A DNA stretch of 58,099 nucleotides, taken from the NCBI GenBank assembly GCA_022819605.1, contig JAJEGW010000050.1, forward strand, positions 1-58,099, read 5' to 3'. Made by a program: the position numbers and the translations under genes. The notes under the pieces were generated by a model. The model was not told where the DNA came from. It ran no database searches and saw only the letters and a program-made list of their open reading frames with translations. Source of the DNA: Silicimonas sp. (GTDB taxonomy: Bacteria > Pseudomonadota > Alphaproteobacteria > Rhodobacterales > Rhodobacteraceae). The number at the start of each line of letters is the position of its first letter. The stretch's first letter is position 1. Positions 18,701 to 28,052 of this stretch are shown here, piece after piece.

Positions 18701-19270
18701 ATGACGCATTCGTACGTGTTCGGTTACGGCTCGCTCGTGAACCGGCATACCCACGACTACCGCGATGCGAGGAAGGCGCGGATTTCCGGCTGGCGGCGCG
18801 CATGGCGACATCTGGAGGGGCGGGCTGCCGCCCTGCTGACGGTCATCAAGGATCGCCAGTCCCAAATTGACGGCTTGATTGCGGCCGTGCCGGACGCGGA
18901 ATGGGCGGCGCTCGACCTGCGCGAACAAAACTACCTGAAAGCCAAGGCTGACAACGTCGAACACATGCTGCCGCGAAATCCCGAAATCCACATCTATCAC
19001 GCACCGGACTGGATGCACAGTCCCGCCCAGTCCATGATGCCAATTGCGCTTTCGTATCTTGACGTGGTGGTGCAAGGATATCTGGCGGAATTCGGCGAGG
19101 CGGGCGTGGCGCGATTCTTCGAGACAACCGAAGGCTGGGATGCGCCGGTCCTGAACGATCGCGACGCCCCGATTTACCGGCGCCATCGCCCGTCAAGCGC
19201 AAAGGAGCGCCGCCTGGTCTCCGATCACCTCTCGGCGCTGGGAACCAGAATCGAAATGCGCCAACCCTGA
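18701..19270 (+). CDS. Gamma-glutamylcyclotransferase-like protein
   Basis: 189 residues beginning MTHSYVFGYGSLVNRHTHDY; the YGSL glycine-rich loop is the substrate-binding signature of the GGCT/AIG2/ChaC-like fold. Divergent from the gcv operon. The usual catalytic Glu cannot be placed with confidence by eye; EFGEAGVARFFETTEGW is one candidate region. Role in glutathione or gamma-glutamyl peptide turnover is inferred from the fold only. Confidence 0.75.
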   Translation: MTHSYVFGYGSLVNRHTHDYRDARKARISGWRRAWRHLEGRAAALLTVIKDRQSQIDGLIAAVPDAEWAALDLREQNYLKAKADNVEHMLPRNPEIHIYHAPDWMHSPAQSMMPIALSYLDVVVQGYLAEFGEAGVARFFETTEGWDAPVLNDRDAPIYRRHRPSSAKERRLVSDHLSALGTRIEMRQP

Positions 19271-19385
19271 CAGCTTTTGACGTTGAATGCCGCCTGCCGC
19301 ATAGCGCATCACGGTATGGCTGACATCACGTCGCGGTCTGACTGTCATGAAATCGTTTGTGTTGCATCGCGTCGCCCCTGCCCGG

Positions 19386-20831
19386 TCAAGCCCACCGGGC
19401 AATCCTGAGACACGCACGAAGTCCGCCTGGAGAGTCCTCAAACGAAAGAGTTCCACCGTGTAGCTTGGCGATTGCCGAGACGATTGTCAGCCCCAGCCCA
19501 AAGCCACTGATGGAAGTCACGTTGCTCCCTCTTTGAAAGGGGGCCATCAACTTCTCCAATTCCTCTGCCGAAGTGCTGGCCCCTTCGTCATCGACCGTGA
19601 TGGTGGCATTGTCGGCGTCCGCATCGAGCCCCACGGTAGCCCGCCGCCCGTACTTGAGCGCGTTGTCCACAAGGTTGGTGATGGCCCGTTGCAATGCCAC
19701 CGGTCGCCCTGTGATAATGATCTGACGGTCACCACTGACGAATCCCTTTCCTTGGCGCGACATGAAAACAGAGCTCGCACCGCGCACGACAACATCTTCG
19801 CTTTGACGAAATGTCACCGGACGTTCCATGTCCTGGTAGTCGGCCACGATCGCCTCGATCAGCGAGTTGAGCGACAGTTTGCGTGGCGGCTCGGCGTTCA
19901 TTTCGGCATGCGTATAGGTCAGGACGCTTTCGATAATGCCGGTCATCTTGTCGATTTCGGCCTCAAGCCTTTCGCGAAGCTCGCTGTCCTCGATCAAGGC
20001 CGCCCTGAGGCGCAATCGCGTGGCCGGCGCGCCGAGGTCGTGGCTTACCCCGGACAACACGGCTGCTCTTTCTTGCAGCTGGCTGCGTTCGACCTCCAGG
20101 TAGGTGTTCAGAGCATCGACGATTTTCTGCAGCTCTCTGGGGCCGTCGGCATCGTAGCTTTCTGGACCGCCTAATGCCCTGCGACCTCGCAGGCGTTCGG
20201 CGAAATTGGTGAACGCCGATGAAATGTTGAGCGCGGAAGTAACCAGGATCGCCAACGCTATCAGTGCAATGAGCGCGGCCAGGACTCTTCTGTCCGAGGG
20301 CGCGGCACCGCATCCCCAAATGGCTGTGCCGTTGATCTGCACCCATTGTGCTTCGTCAATCTGGGCCAGAACAAGGGGGTCGCTGCAGTAGGAGGCGAGC
20401 AGGCGCGCCAAGTCGCCAGTCGCTGCATGCGCCGTGTTCCCAGTCTGGGGCGGGAGATTGGCAAGCGGATACACAAGGTCCGCCGAAAGGACCACAAAGT
20501 CGATCCTTTTGCTGTCCAGCGGATTCTCGCTGCCTGTCGTGATCGGCACGTTGGTTACGAAAACGGGTTTGGGTGCGCCCGACAGTTGGCGGAATTCGCC
20601 CGCATCGGCATGTCGTTGATCGCGTGTCGAAAGTTGTCGGATTGAGATGGCGTTTTCCAGGACCGGGCCGCGCAGCAGGTCCCCATGCAAGACGACGCCC
20701 GCCGAAAATGCCCGGGCTAGATGCGCACGCCAGGCGTTGACGGATTGCATCCAGATCCACATCGAAAGCAGGCCTGCGGCGAAGGCAATGAGGACCAGAC
20801 CGGTTCCTAGTGTTCGCAGGCTGCTGCTCAA
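19386..20831 (-). CDS. Sensor histidine kinase
   Basis: Inner-membrane two-component kinase of 481 residues. Hydrophobic segments at about 8-28 and 183-205 bracket a periplasmic sensor of about 155 residues. HAMP-like linker, then the dimerisation box SGVSHDLGAPATRLRLR with phospho-acceptor H264, N box LVDNALKYGRRATVG, and G boxes TVDDEGAS and SISGFGLGLTIV. The H box has GAP where most kinases of this type have RTP. The start overlaps the response-regulator stop by four bases. It faces a glucose/mannose-type ABC operon, like GtrS/GltR of Pseudomonas, which suggests sugar sensing. Confidence 0.92.
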   Translation of the reverse strand: MSSSLRTLGTGLVLIAFAAGLLSMWIWMQSVNAWRAHLARAFSAGVVLHGDLLRGPVLENAISIRQLSTRDQRHADAGEFRQLSGAPKPVFVTNVPITTGSENPLDSKRIDFVVLSADLVYPLANLPPQTGNTAHAATGDLARLLASYCSDPLVLAQIDEAQWVQINGTAIWGCGAAPSDRRVLAALIALIALAILVTSALNISSAFTNFAERLRGRRALGGPESYDADGPRELQKIVDALNTYLEVERSQLQERAAVLSGVSHDLGAPATRLRLRAALIEDSELRERLEAEIDKMTGIIESVLTYTHAEMNAEPPRKLSLNSLIEAIVADYQDMERPVTFRQSEDVVVRGASSVFMSRQGKGFVSGDRQIIITGRPVALQRAITNLVDNALKYGRRATVGLDADADNATITVDDEGASTSAEELEKLMAPFQRGSNVTSISGFGLGLTIVSAIAKLHGGTLSFEDSPGGLRACLRIARWA

Positions 20832-21580
20832 GTATCTGATTCCGTCACGTCTACGGAGAAGATATAGCCGGTGCCTCGTTCTGTTTTCAGGATTCTTGGA
20901 TCCTTCGGATCGGCCTCAATCTTCGAGCGCAGCCTGGCGACAAGCATGTCGATCGAACGTCCGACCTTGTCCTGGGACTGTGCAGCATCGCCGGCAACGT
21001 CCAGCGCTTCCGCGATTTCCTCGCGCGTCAATGGAATGTGCTGATTGGCCAGCAAGGTTTGCAACAGTGCCATTTCGCGCCGGGACAGCGCAACCTGAAC
21101 ACCTGCCGGAGAAAGGACGACATCGCGCTTTGCGTCATAGGTCCAGCCCGAGAACCTGTACGTCTTTGTGTTCCGCCTATGGACCAGGGAAGACGACCGC
21201 CGAGCTCTGGACAGAACCGCCTTTACCCGTGCCAGCAGAAGTTTCGGATTGAACGGCTTGACGATGTAGTCGTCCGCCCCGACCTCGTAGCCGGCCATCC
21301 TTTGATTGTCGGCAGAAAGCGCCGAGACCATGATCACCGGAACGTCCTGCTCCGTGCGAAGCCTTCGGCAGATGTCCAGCCCGTTCTCGTCTCCGAGCAT
21401 GACATCGAGCAGGATCAAGTCGATTCGACCGGTCCCCAGGTGCCTGGCAATCTCGAATTCATTGGCGGCAGGCAGAGCGATGGACCCGTTCTGTCTGAGA
21501 AACTGCGTCATCATGTTGCGCATTTCGGGATCGTCATCGACGACCAGTATTCTGGGAATCGTCACGCCAAGCTCTCCCAT
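20828..21580 (-). CDS. OmpR-family response regulator
   Basis: Receiver domain (RILVVDDDPEMRN, phospho-acceptor Asp in LILLDVMLGDENG, SALSADN, conserved Lys in DDYIVKPFNP) followed by a winged-helix DNA-binding domain (LSRREMALLQTLL, RSIDMLVARLRSKIEADPKD, TERGTGYIFSVD). 250 residues from ATG 21580. A GTG at 21565 with GGGAG eight bases upstream is an equally good start, giving 245 residues. First gene of the pair with the kinase. It probably controls the divergent sugar transporter through the repeats at 21617-21661. Confidence 0.93.
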   Translation of the reverse strand: MGELGVTIPRILVVDDDPEMRNMMTQFLRQNGSIALPAANEFEIARHLGTGRIDLILLDVMLGDENGLDICRRLRTEQDVPVIMVSALSADNQRMAGYEVGADDYIVKPFNPKLLLARVKAVLSRARRSSSLVHRRNTKTYRFSGWTYDAKRDVVLSPAGVQVALSRREMALLQTLLANQHIPLTREEIAEALDVAGDAAQSQDKVGRSIDMLVARLRSKIEADPKDPRILKTERGTGYIFSVDVTESDT

Positions 21581-21616
21581 GAAGTCCGGATCCGTGACTT
21601 GCCTGAGCCAGTTTAC

Positions 21617-21661
21617 GTAACATCATGCAACAGAATCGAGCGCTAGGTAACACCGTGTAAC
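21617..21661. promoter_or_regulatory. Two tandem direct-repeat sites, likely bound by the OmpR-family regulator
   Basis: GTAAC-ATCAT-GCAAC at 21617-21631 and GTAAC-ACCGT-GTAAC at 21647-21661. Each has two 5-base half-sites with a 10-base period, and the two sites are exactly 30 bases apart, so all half-sites fall on one face of the helix. They lie between the regulator start and the transporter operon. Spacing is as expected for OmpR/PhoB-type dimers. Confidence 0.65.
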
Positions 21662-21788
21662 GGACCGGGCGAAAATCTTGCTCCGCGACCGAAAAAGCTG
21701 ACTCGCGCAGATTGAATCACCGGGATCCGCATCTAGAAACGCTACCCATCTGGCCGCGATCGCGGCATCCTTTAGGGAGGAAGCAAAA

Positions 21789-23033
21789 ATGAAGTCCCAT
21801 TTTCTCGGCGCCGTTTCCGGACTTGCCCTGGTCGCATCAAGCGCGGCTTATGCGGGCCCTGAAGCCGAAGTGCTTCACTGGTGGACGTCCGGTGGCGAAG
21901 CAAAATCCGTAGCCGTTCTGCAGGAAGAATTCGCGGCGAATGGCGGCACCTGGACCGACATGCCGGTTGCCGGCGGGGGCGGTGACGCAGCCATGACGGC
22001 GCTTCGAGCGCGCGTCTTGTCTGGCAATGCACCGACAGCCGTTCAACTGAAGGGTCCGGCAATTCAGGAGTGGTACGAAGAGGGTGTGCTTGCCGACATA
22101 TCTGCAGTCGCAGAGGCCGAAGGCTGGGCAGATGTCTTGCCGGCGTCCATTGCCGGCCACATGATGTGCGAAGGCACCTGGTGCGCGGCGCCGGTCAATG
22201 TTCACCGCGTGGACTGGATCTGGGCCAACGCAGACGTACTCGAGGCAAACGGCATTGCGATGCCGTCTTCGTGGGACGAGTTCAACGCCGCGGCTGAAAA
22301 GCTCCAGGCTGCAGGCATCATTCCTCTGGCCCATGGCGGTCAGGCATGGCAGGACGCGACTGTCTTTGAAGCGGTGGCACTTGGCATCCTGGGCGCGGAC
22401 GGGTTCCACAATGCCTTCGTCGAGCTCGACGAGGCCACGCTCAAGTCTGACGGGATGAAGGCCGTGTTTGACCAGATGCGCACACTGCGCGGATTCGTTG
22501 ACCCGAATTTCCCCGGACGCGACTGGAATCTCGCAACCGCGATGGTCATGAACGGTGAGGCTGCGTTTCAGATCATGGGCGATTGGGCCAAGGGCGAATT
22601 CCTGGCTGCCGGCAAGGTGCCGGGAGAAGATTTCCTTTGCGCCTCGACGCCAGGCGACGGCTTCCTGTACAATGTTGACAGCTTCGCGATGTTCGCGGTT
22701 GACGGCTCTGACAAGATGGCCGGGCAACAGCTGCTGGCCAAACTGATCGTCGGCAAGAACTTCCAAAAGGTTTTCAACCTCAACAAGGGGTCCATCCCGG
22801 CTCGCGTTGACGTCGCGCTGGATGAGTTTGACAGCTGTGCACACTTGTCGGCAAGCGACATGGCCGCGTCCAATGAAGGCGGCTCGCTTTTGCCGAGCTA
22901 TGCCCACGGCATGGCGCTGCGCGGCGCCCAGGCTGGTGCAATCACCGATGTCGTGACTGCCCACTTCAACTCTGACATGTCGTCTGAAGATGCCGTTCAG
23001 CAACTGGCAACGGCAGTTGCAAACAGCATGTGA
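21789..23033 (+). CDS. Sugar ABC transporter substrate-binding protein (glucose/mannose type)
   Basis: Periplasmic family-1 solute-binding protein of 414 residues. Signal peptide FLGAVSGLALVASSAAYA, mature start around GPEAEVLHWWTSGGEAKSVA. LHWWTSGGE, APVNVHRVDWIWANADV and FQIMGDWAKGEF are characteristic of the GtsA/GltB glucose-binding group. AGGGAGGAAG lies before the ATG. First gene of a four-gene importer operon, divergent from a two-component system. Glucose or mannose is the probable ligand. Confidence 0.9.
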   Translation: MKSHFLGAVSGLALVASSAAYAGPEAEVLHWWTSGGEAKSVAVLQEEFAANGGTWTDMPVAGGGGDAAMTALRARVLSGNAPTAVQLKGPAIQEWYEEGVLADISAVAEAEGWADVLPASIAGHMMCEGTWCAAPVNVHRVDWIWANADVLEANGIAMPSSWDEFNAAAEKLQAAGIIPLAHGGQAWQDATVFEAVALGILGADGFHNAFVELDEATLKSDGMKAVFDQMRTLRGFVDPNFPGRDWNLATAMVMNGEAAFQIMGDWAKGEFLAAGKVPGEDFLCASTPGDGFLYNVDSFAMFAVDGSDKMAGQQLLAKLIVGKNFQKVFNLNKGSIPARVDVALDEFDSCAHLSASDMAASNEGGSLLPSYAHGMALRGAQAGAITDVVTAHFNSDMSSEDAVQQLATAVANSM

Positions 23034-23046
23034 TCAACTGCATGAC

Positions 23047-23079
23047 GGCCTCCGCCGCGGCTTTCCCGCGGCGGAGGCC
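23047..23079 (+). repeat. Strong intercistronic hairpin after the binding-protein gene
   Basis: A perfect 14-bp stem (GGCCTCCGCCGCGG with its complement) around a 5-base loop, in the 66-base gap between binding protein and permease. There is no U-tract. Such hairpins usually protect the upstream message from 3' decay so that more binding protein than membrane subunit is made. Confidence 0.75.
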
Positions 23080-23099
23080 CGTACGTTGGGAACCAGTTC

Positions 23100-23975
23100 A
23101 TGACCAAGTGGCTTGAAGACCACCTGCCCAAGCTGATGCTTGCGCCGTCATTCGTGGCGGTTCTTGTATTCGTGTATGGGTTCATTGCGTGGACAGCCTG
23201 GGTATCCCTGACCAGATCTCGTCTGCTGCCGAAATACGAGATCGAGGGGCTCATTCAGTACGAAAGGCTGTTTGCCTCGCCGCGCTGGGACACTGCGCTG
23301 AACAACCTCTATATCTTCGGGGCGCTCTTCATCGTCATTGCAATGGCCCTTGGGCTCTTGATGGCCATCCTGCTGGACCAGAACATCCGAACCGAAGGTG
23401 CGATCCGCACGATCTATCTGTACCCGATGGCGCTCTCGATGATCGTCACGGGGACGGCCTGGAAATGGATACTCAACCCTGGCCTTGGGCTGGAGGCAAT
23501 GGTCAAGGGCTGGGGTTTCGAGCGCTTCTCGTTCAACTGGATCGTAGACCCAGACATGGCAATTTACACCGTCGTGATCGCGGCCCTTTGGCAGAGTTCG
23601 GGGTTCGTGATGGCGCTCTTTCTGGCCGGCCTGAGATCGGTCGACGGCGAGATCATCAAGGCCGCGCAGGTCGACGGAATACCGACTTGGCGCATCTACA
23701 CGGCAATCATCATTCCATCGATGGCGCCGATCTTCCTGTCCGCATTCATCGTGCTGGCGCACCTGGCGATCAAGAGTTTTGACCTCGTGATCGCACTGAC
23801 CGGCGGCGGGCCGGGATTCGCCACGGACCTTCCCGCGACCTACATGTACGCAATGGCGTTTTCGCGCGGCGACATCGGGCAAGCAGCGAGTTCCGCCATG
23901 GTCATGATGGCCGTCGTCTTCGCCATTGTCGTTCCTTATCTCTACTCTGAACTGAGGTCCCAAAAGGATGACTGA
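23100..23975 (+). CDS. Sugar ABC transporter permease, subunit 1 (MalF/GtsB type)
   Basis: Inner-membrane subunit, 291 residues with about six helices. EAA-type coupling loop at AAQVDGIPTWRIYTAIIIPS. The family signature LTGGGPGFATDLPATYMY lies near the C-terminus. Overlaps the second permease by eight bases. Confidence 0.92.
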   Translation: MTKWLEDHLPKLMLAPSFVAVLVFVYGFIAWTAWVSLTRSRLLPKYEIEGLIQYERLFASPRWDTALNNLYIFGALFIVIAMALGLLMAILLDQNIRTEGAIRTIYLYPMALSMIVTGTAWKWILNPGLGLEAMVKGWGFERFSFNWIVDPDMAIYTVVIAALWQSSGFVMALFLAGLRSVDGEIIKAAQVDGIPTWRIYTAIIIPSMAPIFLSAFIVLAHLAIKSFDLVIALTGGGPGFATDLPATYMYAMAFSRGDIGQAASSAMVMMAVVFAIVVPYLYSELRSQKDD

Positions 23976-24861
23976 ACTTGTGACCTCGCCGGTTCGCGGG
24001 CAAAGCCACGCCGTCAGGCTCCTCCTTCGCTGGAGCCTTTACATTGCTTTGGGATTTTTCGTGTTGATATATCTCATGCCGCTCTTCGTGATGGTCACGA
24101 CATCGCTGAAGAGCCTTGAGGAAATTCGCACCGGCGACCTTGTCGCCTTGCCGCGCGCAGTGACCTTTGATGCCTGGTTTACTGCGTGGTCCGGCGCTTG
24201 CACGGGCATAAAGTGCGAAGGAGTGAAGCCGTATTTCTGGAACTCTGTTCTGATTGCGGTTCCTGCCGTCGCGATTTCGACGCTTGTCGGCGCGATAAAC
24301 GGCTACGTTGTCGCCCAATGGCGCTTTCGCGGGGCCAACATCATTTTCGCGCTCATGCTCTTCGGCTGCTTTATCCCGTTTCAAGTCGTGCTGCTTCCGA
24401 TGGCACGCGTCCTGGGCATCATGGGGATTGCCGGGACCATTCAGGGCCTGATCTTTGTCCACGTCGTCTACGGCATCGGGTTCACGACCCTGTTCTTTCG
24501 CAACTACTACGTCACGATTCCAGTTGAACTCACCAAGGCCGCCAAGGTCGACGGGGCAGGGTTCTTCAGGATATTCTGGTCGATATTCCTCCCACTCTCG
24601 CTGCCGATCATCGTTGTGACCGTCATCTGGCAATTCACCCAGATTTGGAACGATTTCCTGTTCGGCGTGTCCTTCAGCCAAGCCGGAACCCAGCCCGTAA
24701 CCGTAGCCCTCAACAACATCGTAAACTCGACCACGGGCGTCAAAGAATACAACGTTGACATGGCGGCCGTGATCATCGCGGCCTTTCCGACGCTGCTCGT
24801 CTACGTCGTGGCCGGCAAGTATTTCATACGCGGTCTGACCGCCGGATCTGTGAAAGGATAA
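23968..24861 (+). CDS. Sugar ABC transporter permease, subunit 2 (MalG/GtsC type)
   Basis: Inner-membrane partner permease, 297 residues with about six helices. Coupling loop ELTKAAKVDGAGFFRIFWS. The stretch SGACTGIKCEGVKPYFWNS in the first periplasmic loop carries two cysteines, as seen in glucose/mannose-type systems of this group. The start lies inside the end of the first permease, so the subunits are co-translated. Confidence 0.92.
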   Translation: MTELVTSPVRGQSHAVRLLLRWSLYIALGFFVLIYLMPLFVMVTTSLKSLEEIRTGDLVALPRAVTFDAWFTAWSGACTGIKCEGVKPYFWNSVLIAVPAVAISTLVGAINGYVVAQWRFRGANIIFALMLFGCFIPFQVVLLPMARVLGIMGIAGTIQGLIFVHVVYGIGFTTLFFRNYYVTIPVELTKAAKVDGAGFFRIFWSIFLPLSLPIIVVTVIWQFTQIWNDFLFGVSFSQAGTQPVTVALNNIVNSTTGVKEYNVDMAAVIIAAFPTLLVYVVAGKYFIRGLTAGSVKG

Positions 24862-24866
24862 TTCCG

Positions 24867-25964
24867 ATGGCTCCGATCCTTGAAATCCGGAATCTCTACA
24901 AGAACTACGGGTCATTGGAGATTCTGAAAGACATCAATGTGTCCATCGATTCCGGTGACTTCCTGGTCCTTGTCGGCCCGTCCGGCTGCGGCAAGTCCAC
25001 TCTCTTGAACTGTATCGCCGGCCTGGAGCCGATCTCTGGCGGGAAGCTGAGCATCGGCGGGCAGGACATGACGAACGTCAGCCCTAAGGATCGAAACATC
25101 GCGATGGTGTTGCAGTCATACGCGCTCTATCCAACGATGAGCGTTGCGAAGAACATCACATTTGGCATGAAGGTTCGAAGGGTCGATCAGTCGACGCAAG
25201 ATGCAAAGCTGGCGCAAGTTGCGCAGCAGCTTCAGATCGAGCCATTGCTTGGACGCCGGCCTGGCCAGCTATCCGGGGGACAACGTCAGCGTGTCGCAAT
25301 GGGTCGCGCCCTGGTTCGGGACCCAAAGCTGTTTCTGTTCGATGAGCCGCTTTCGAACCTCGACGCGAAGCTCCGTGTTGAGATGCGAACCGAGATCAAG
25401 GCGCTGCACCAGAACCTGGGAGCATCCATGGTTTACGTGACGCACGATCAGATCGAAGCGATGACGCTGGCGACCAAGATCGTTGTCATGAAGGGCGGCG
25501 AAATCCAGCAGATCGGAACGTCATCCGAAATCTACAATCGGCCCGCAAACCTGTTCGTGGCTGACTTCATGGGCAGCCCCGCGATGAACCTGATACCAGC
25601 CAAGACACGGTCGAACGACGATGGCACGAACATCGAGATCGTGCGCAAGGACGGGGAACCGATTGTCCTGACAGACCAGGTCAATCGCGATTTGCCGAGC
25701 GATGTCATCCTCGGTGTGCGCCCGGAGGATATCGCGGATCCAGAAATGCGCGGAGGAGGAAATGTCCAGGCGGCGGACTGCATAATCGACATCGTGGAAC
25801 CCACCGGCGCGGACACCTTTGTCGTTATGCAGTTGGGCGGCAAGAGCGTCACGGCGCGACTTCATTCGGAAACGACCGCTCAACCCGGAAAGACCCAAAG
25901 GCTGGCGTTCGATCTTGGCAAGGTATCATACTTCGCACCTGATACCGGATTGCGCCTGAACTAG
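24867..25964 (+). CDS. Sugar ABC transporter ATP-binding protein (MalK/UgpC type)
   Basis: 365 residues. ATPase domain with Walker A VGPSGCGKST, Q-loop VLQSYALYPTMSV, signature LSGGQRQRVAMGRALVRD, Walker B LFLFDEPLSNLDAKL and switch VTHDQIEAMTLA. About 120 further residues form the C-terminal OB-fold regulatory domain (ILGVRPEDIADPEM). It starts five bases after the permease stop, and completes the importer. Confidence 0.95.
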   Translation: MAPILEIRNLYKNYGSLEILKDINVSIDSGDFLVLVGPSGCGKSTLLNCIAGLEPISGGKLSIGGQDMTNVSPKDRNIAMVLQSYALYPTMSVAKNITFGMKVRRVDQSTQDAKLAQVAQQLQIEPLLGRRPGQLSGGQRQRVAMGRALVRDPKLFLFDEPLSNLDAKLRVEMRTEIKALHQNLGASMVYVTHDQIEAMTLATKIVVMKGGEIQQIGTSSEIYNRPANLFVADFMGSPAMNLIPAKTRSNDDGTNIEIVRKDGEPIVLTDQVNRDLPSDVILGVRPEDIADPEMRGGGNVQAADCIIDIVEPTGADTFVVMQLGGKSVTARLHSETTAQPGKTQRLAFDLGKVSYFAPDTGLRLN

Positions 25965-26133
25965 CCCGACACGTCCTGCCACGGACGCTGGTCGCGCGAA
26001 AATCCGCTTGGCATTCGCCCTCTGCGGAGACCTTGAATGCATAAACTGTTCTTTCTAAGTCGAAGAAGGGAAGCTAGCACCATGCCATCCCGCGTTCCGA
26101 TGGACGTCAGCACGCAAGGACTTGGTCTGCATG

Positions 26134-26538
26134 CTACGTCCACCATTCGTCAATGCTCGCGATGTCCTCGTCCGACCATCCGAAGTGATGCGCCAGTTCG
26201 TGAACCATGACGTGCGCCACTAGATCGGAAAGCGCCACCTCGCCACGTTCAATCCACTCCTCCAGAATGGCTCGACGAAAAAGCCAGATCGCGTCCGGTT
26301 GCCCCCGCTGGTCCGACACAGACTTTTCCGTGAGCGGAACGCCGTCATAAAGACCCGTCAATTCAAACGGATCATCGATTTCCAGATCGGCAAGAATGTC
26401 GTCGCCTGCAAATTCCTCGACCTGGATCACCACGGCGCGGGCATGATCTCGAAACTTCTTCGGCAAGGCTTCGACGGATGCGACCGCCATGGCCTCGATA
26501 ACCGCCGCATTCGGCGCCTCTGCCACCTGCCAGTCCAT
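26134..26538 (-). CDS. Metallopeptidase family protein (zincin fold, HExxH)
   Basis: 134 residues from ATG 26538, which has GGAGG four bases upstream; the longer frame to 26583 lacks this. The zinc motif HELAHHFGWSDEDI near the C-terminus gives HExxH plus a downstream Asp ligand, as in the short MMP_TTHA0227-like (DUF1025) family. No signal peptide, so cytoplasmic. Substrate unknown. Divergent from gltX with 64 bases between the starts. Confidence 0.87.
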   Translation of the reverse strand: MDWQVAEAPNAAVIEAMAVASVEALPKKFRDHARAVVIQVEEFAGDDILADLEIDDPFELTGLYDGVPLTEKSVSDQRGQPDAIWLFRRAILEEWIERGEVALSDLVAHVMVHELAHHFGWSDEDIASIDEWWT

Positions 26539-26602
26539 CACCCTCCGTATATGGACAATTCCCAACTCATATGAAAGAGGCACTGCCGATCAGGAGATCC
26601 CG

Positions 26603-27919
26603 ATGACCGTCACCCGATTCGCGCCTTCGCCAACCGGCCTCATCCATGTCGGCAATCTGCGTACCGCGCTTCTGAACTGGCTGATCGCACGGAAGTCGGG
26701 CGGCACCTTCATCCTGCGCATTGACGACACCGACACGGAACGTTCCCGGCAGGAATATGTCGACGCCATCCGAGAGGATCTCGAGTGGCTCGGCCTAGAT
26801 TGGGACCGGGTCGAACACCAGTCCGCCAGGCTTGACCTCTACAACGAGAGCGCAGACAGGCTCCGGGAACTGGGGCGGTTCTACGAGGCTTGGGAAACCC
26901 CCACCGAACTTCAGATCAAGCGCAAGAAGCAGCGGAACATGGGAAGGCCTCCGGTCTACGACCGGGCGGCGCTCGACCTCTCGGATGGGGAAAGGACTCG
27001 GCTTCGGGCCGAACGCGGCGCAGGTGCCTGGCGCTTCAAGCTGAACCGCGCAAGGATCGAATGGGAAGACCTGATCCTTGGCCACATGTCGATCGACGCG
27101 GCCAGCGTGTCGGACCCGGTGCTGATCAGGCAGGACGGGCGAATGCTCTATACCCTGGCCTCGGTGGTGGACGACCTCGACATGGGGGTCACGCACGTGG
27201 TTCGCGGTTCGGACCACGTGACGAATACCGCTGCCCAGATCCAGTCAATGGAGGCGCTAGGGGGCCGGCCGCCGGAATTTGCCCACCACTCGCTCCTGAC
27301 CGACGCCAAGGGCGAACCGCTGGCAAAGCGGCTGAACACGCTCAGCCTGCGCGAGTTGCGGGCAAACGGAATCGAACCGATGGCAATCCTGTCACTCATG
27401 GCCAAGCTGGGCTCGTCAGACCCGGTCAGGCTGTGCGCCAGCCTCGATGAGATGATTGAGGGCTTCGACATCGCGCGCTTCGGTGCCGCACCCACGAAGT
27501 TCGACCCGGAGGATCTGGAACCACTCTCCGCGCGCGTCGTGCACGGACTCGCCGCCGAGGACGTCGCGGATCACTTGAGCGCCGTTCCGGGAGCGTTGCG
27601 TGAGCAGTACTGGCATGCCGTGCGCGCCAACGTCTCGCGACGCTCCGAGGCAGGCGGCTGGTGGCAATCTCTTGCCGGCTCGGATCCAAAGGATGTCGCC
27701 GAAGAGGATCGAGAATTCGTCAGAGAGGCGTTCGACCTGCTTCCCGCACCACCGTACGATGGAAACACCTGGTCCATCTGGACATCTGCCGTCGGGAACA
27801 AGACCGGACGAAAGGGCCGAAGCCTGTTCATGCCGCTCCGCAGGGCAATCACCGGCCAGTCGCGAGGCCCCGAAATGGCAGACGTCATGCCGCTACTCCA
27901 GAAGAAGCCAGGTCTTTGA
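26603..27919 (+). CDS. gltX: Glutamate--tRNA ligase
   Basis: Class I synthetase that charges tRNA-Glu (or, in organisms with GatCAB, also tRNA-Gln). 438 residues from the ATG at 26603 with AGGAG eight bases before; a frame extending back to 26489 is unsupported. HIGH region PSPTGLIHVGNLRTALLNW; catalytic RIDDTDTERS; KMSKS-equivalent region GEPLAKRLNTLSLRELR, where the usual LSKR is LAKR. It resembles the shorter alphaproteobacterial GltX type. The window cannot show whether a second gltX exists. Confidence 0.93.
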   Translation: MTVTRFAPSPTGLIHVGNLRTALLNWLIARKSGGTFILRIDDTDTERSRQEYVDAIREDLEWLGLDWDRVEHQSARLDLYNESADRLRELGRFYEAWETPTELQIKRKKQRNMGRPPVYDRAALDLSDGERTRLRAERGAGAWRFKLNRARIEWEDLILGHMSIDAASVSDPVLIRQDGRMLYTLASVVDDLDMGVTHVVRGSDHVTNTAAQIQSMEALGGRPPEFAHHSLLTDAKGEPLAKRLNTLSLRELRANGIEPMAILSLMAKLGSSDPVRLCASLDEMIEGFDIARFGAAPTKFDPEDLEPLSARVVHGLAAEDVADHLSAVPGALREQYWHAVRANVSRRSEAGGWWQSLAGSDPKDVAEEDREFVREAFDLLPAPPYDGNTWSIWTSAVGNKTGRKGRSLFMPLRRAITGQSRGPEMADVMPLLQKKPGL

Positions 27920-28052
27920 TGGCCGGGCAAGGCACCCGCCGCATGAGCGTCCGTCCGGCAAGGCCATGCGCGGCCAATGACGCGAAGGGCGATCGCTTGT
28001 GCCGGGACCAAGCCGGCATTCCCTCGCAGCCCCTCTCAAGGAATTTCGGCTA

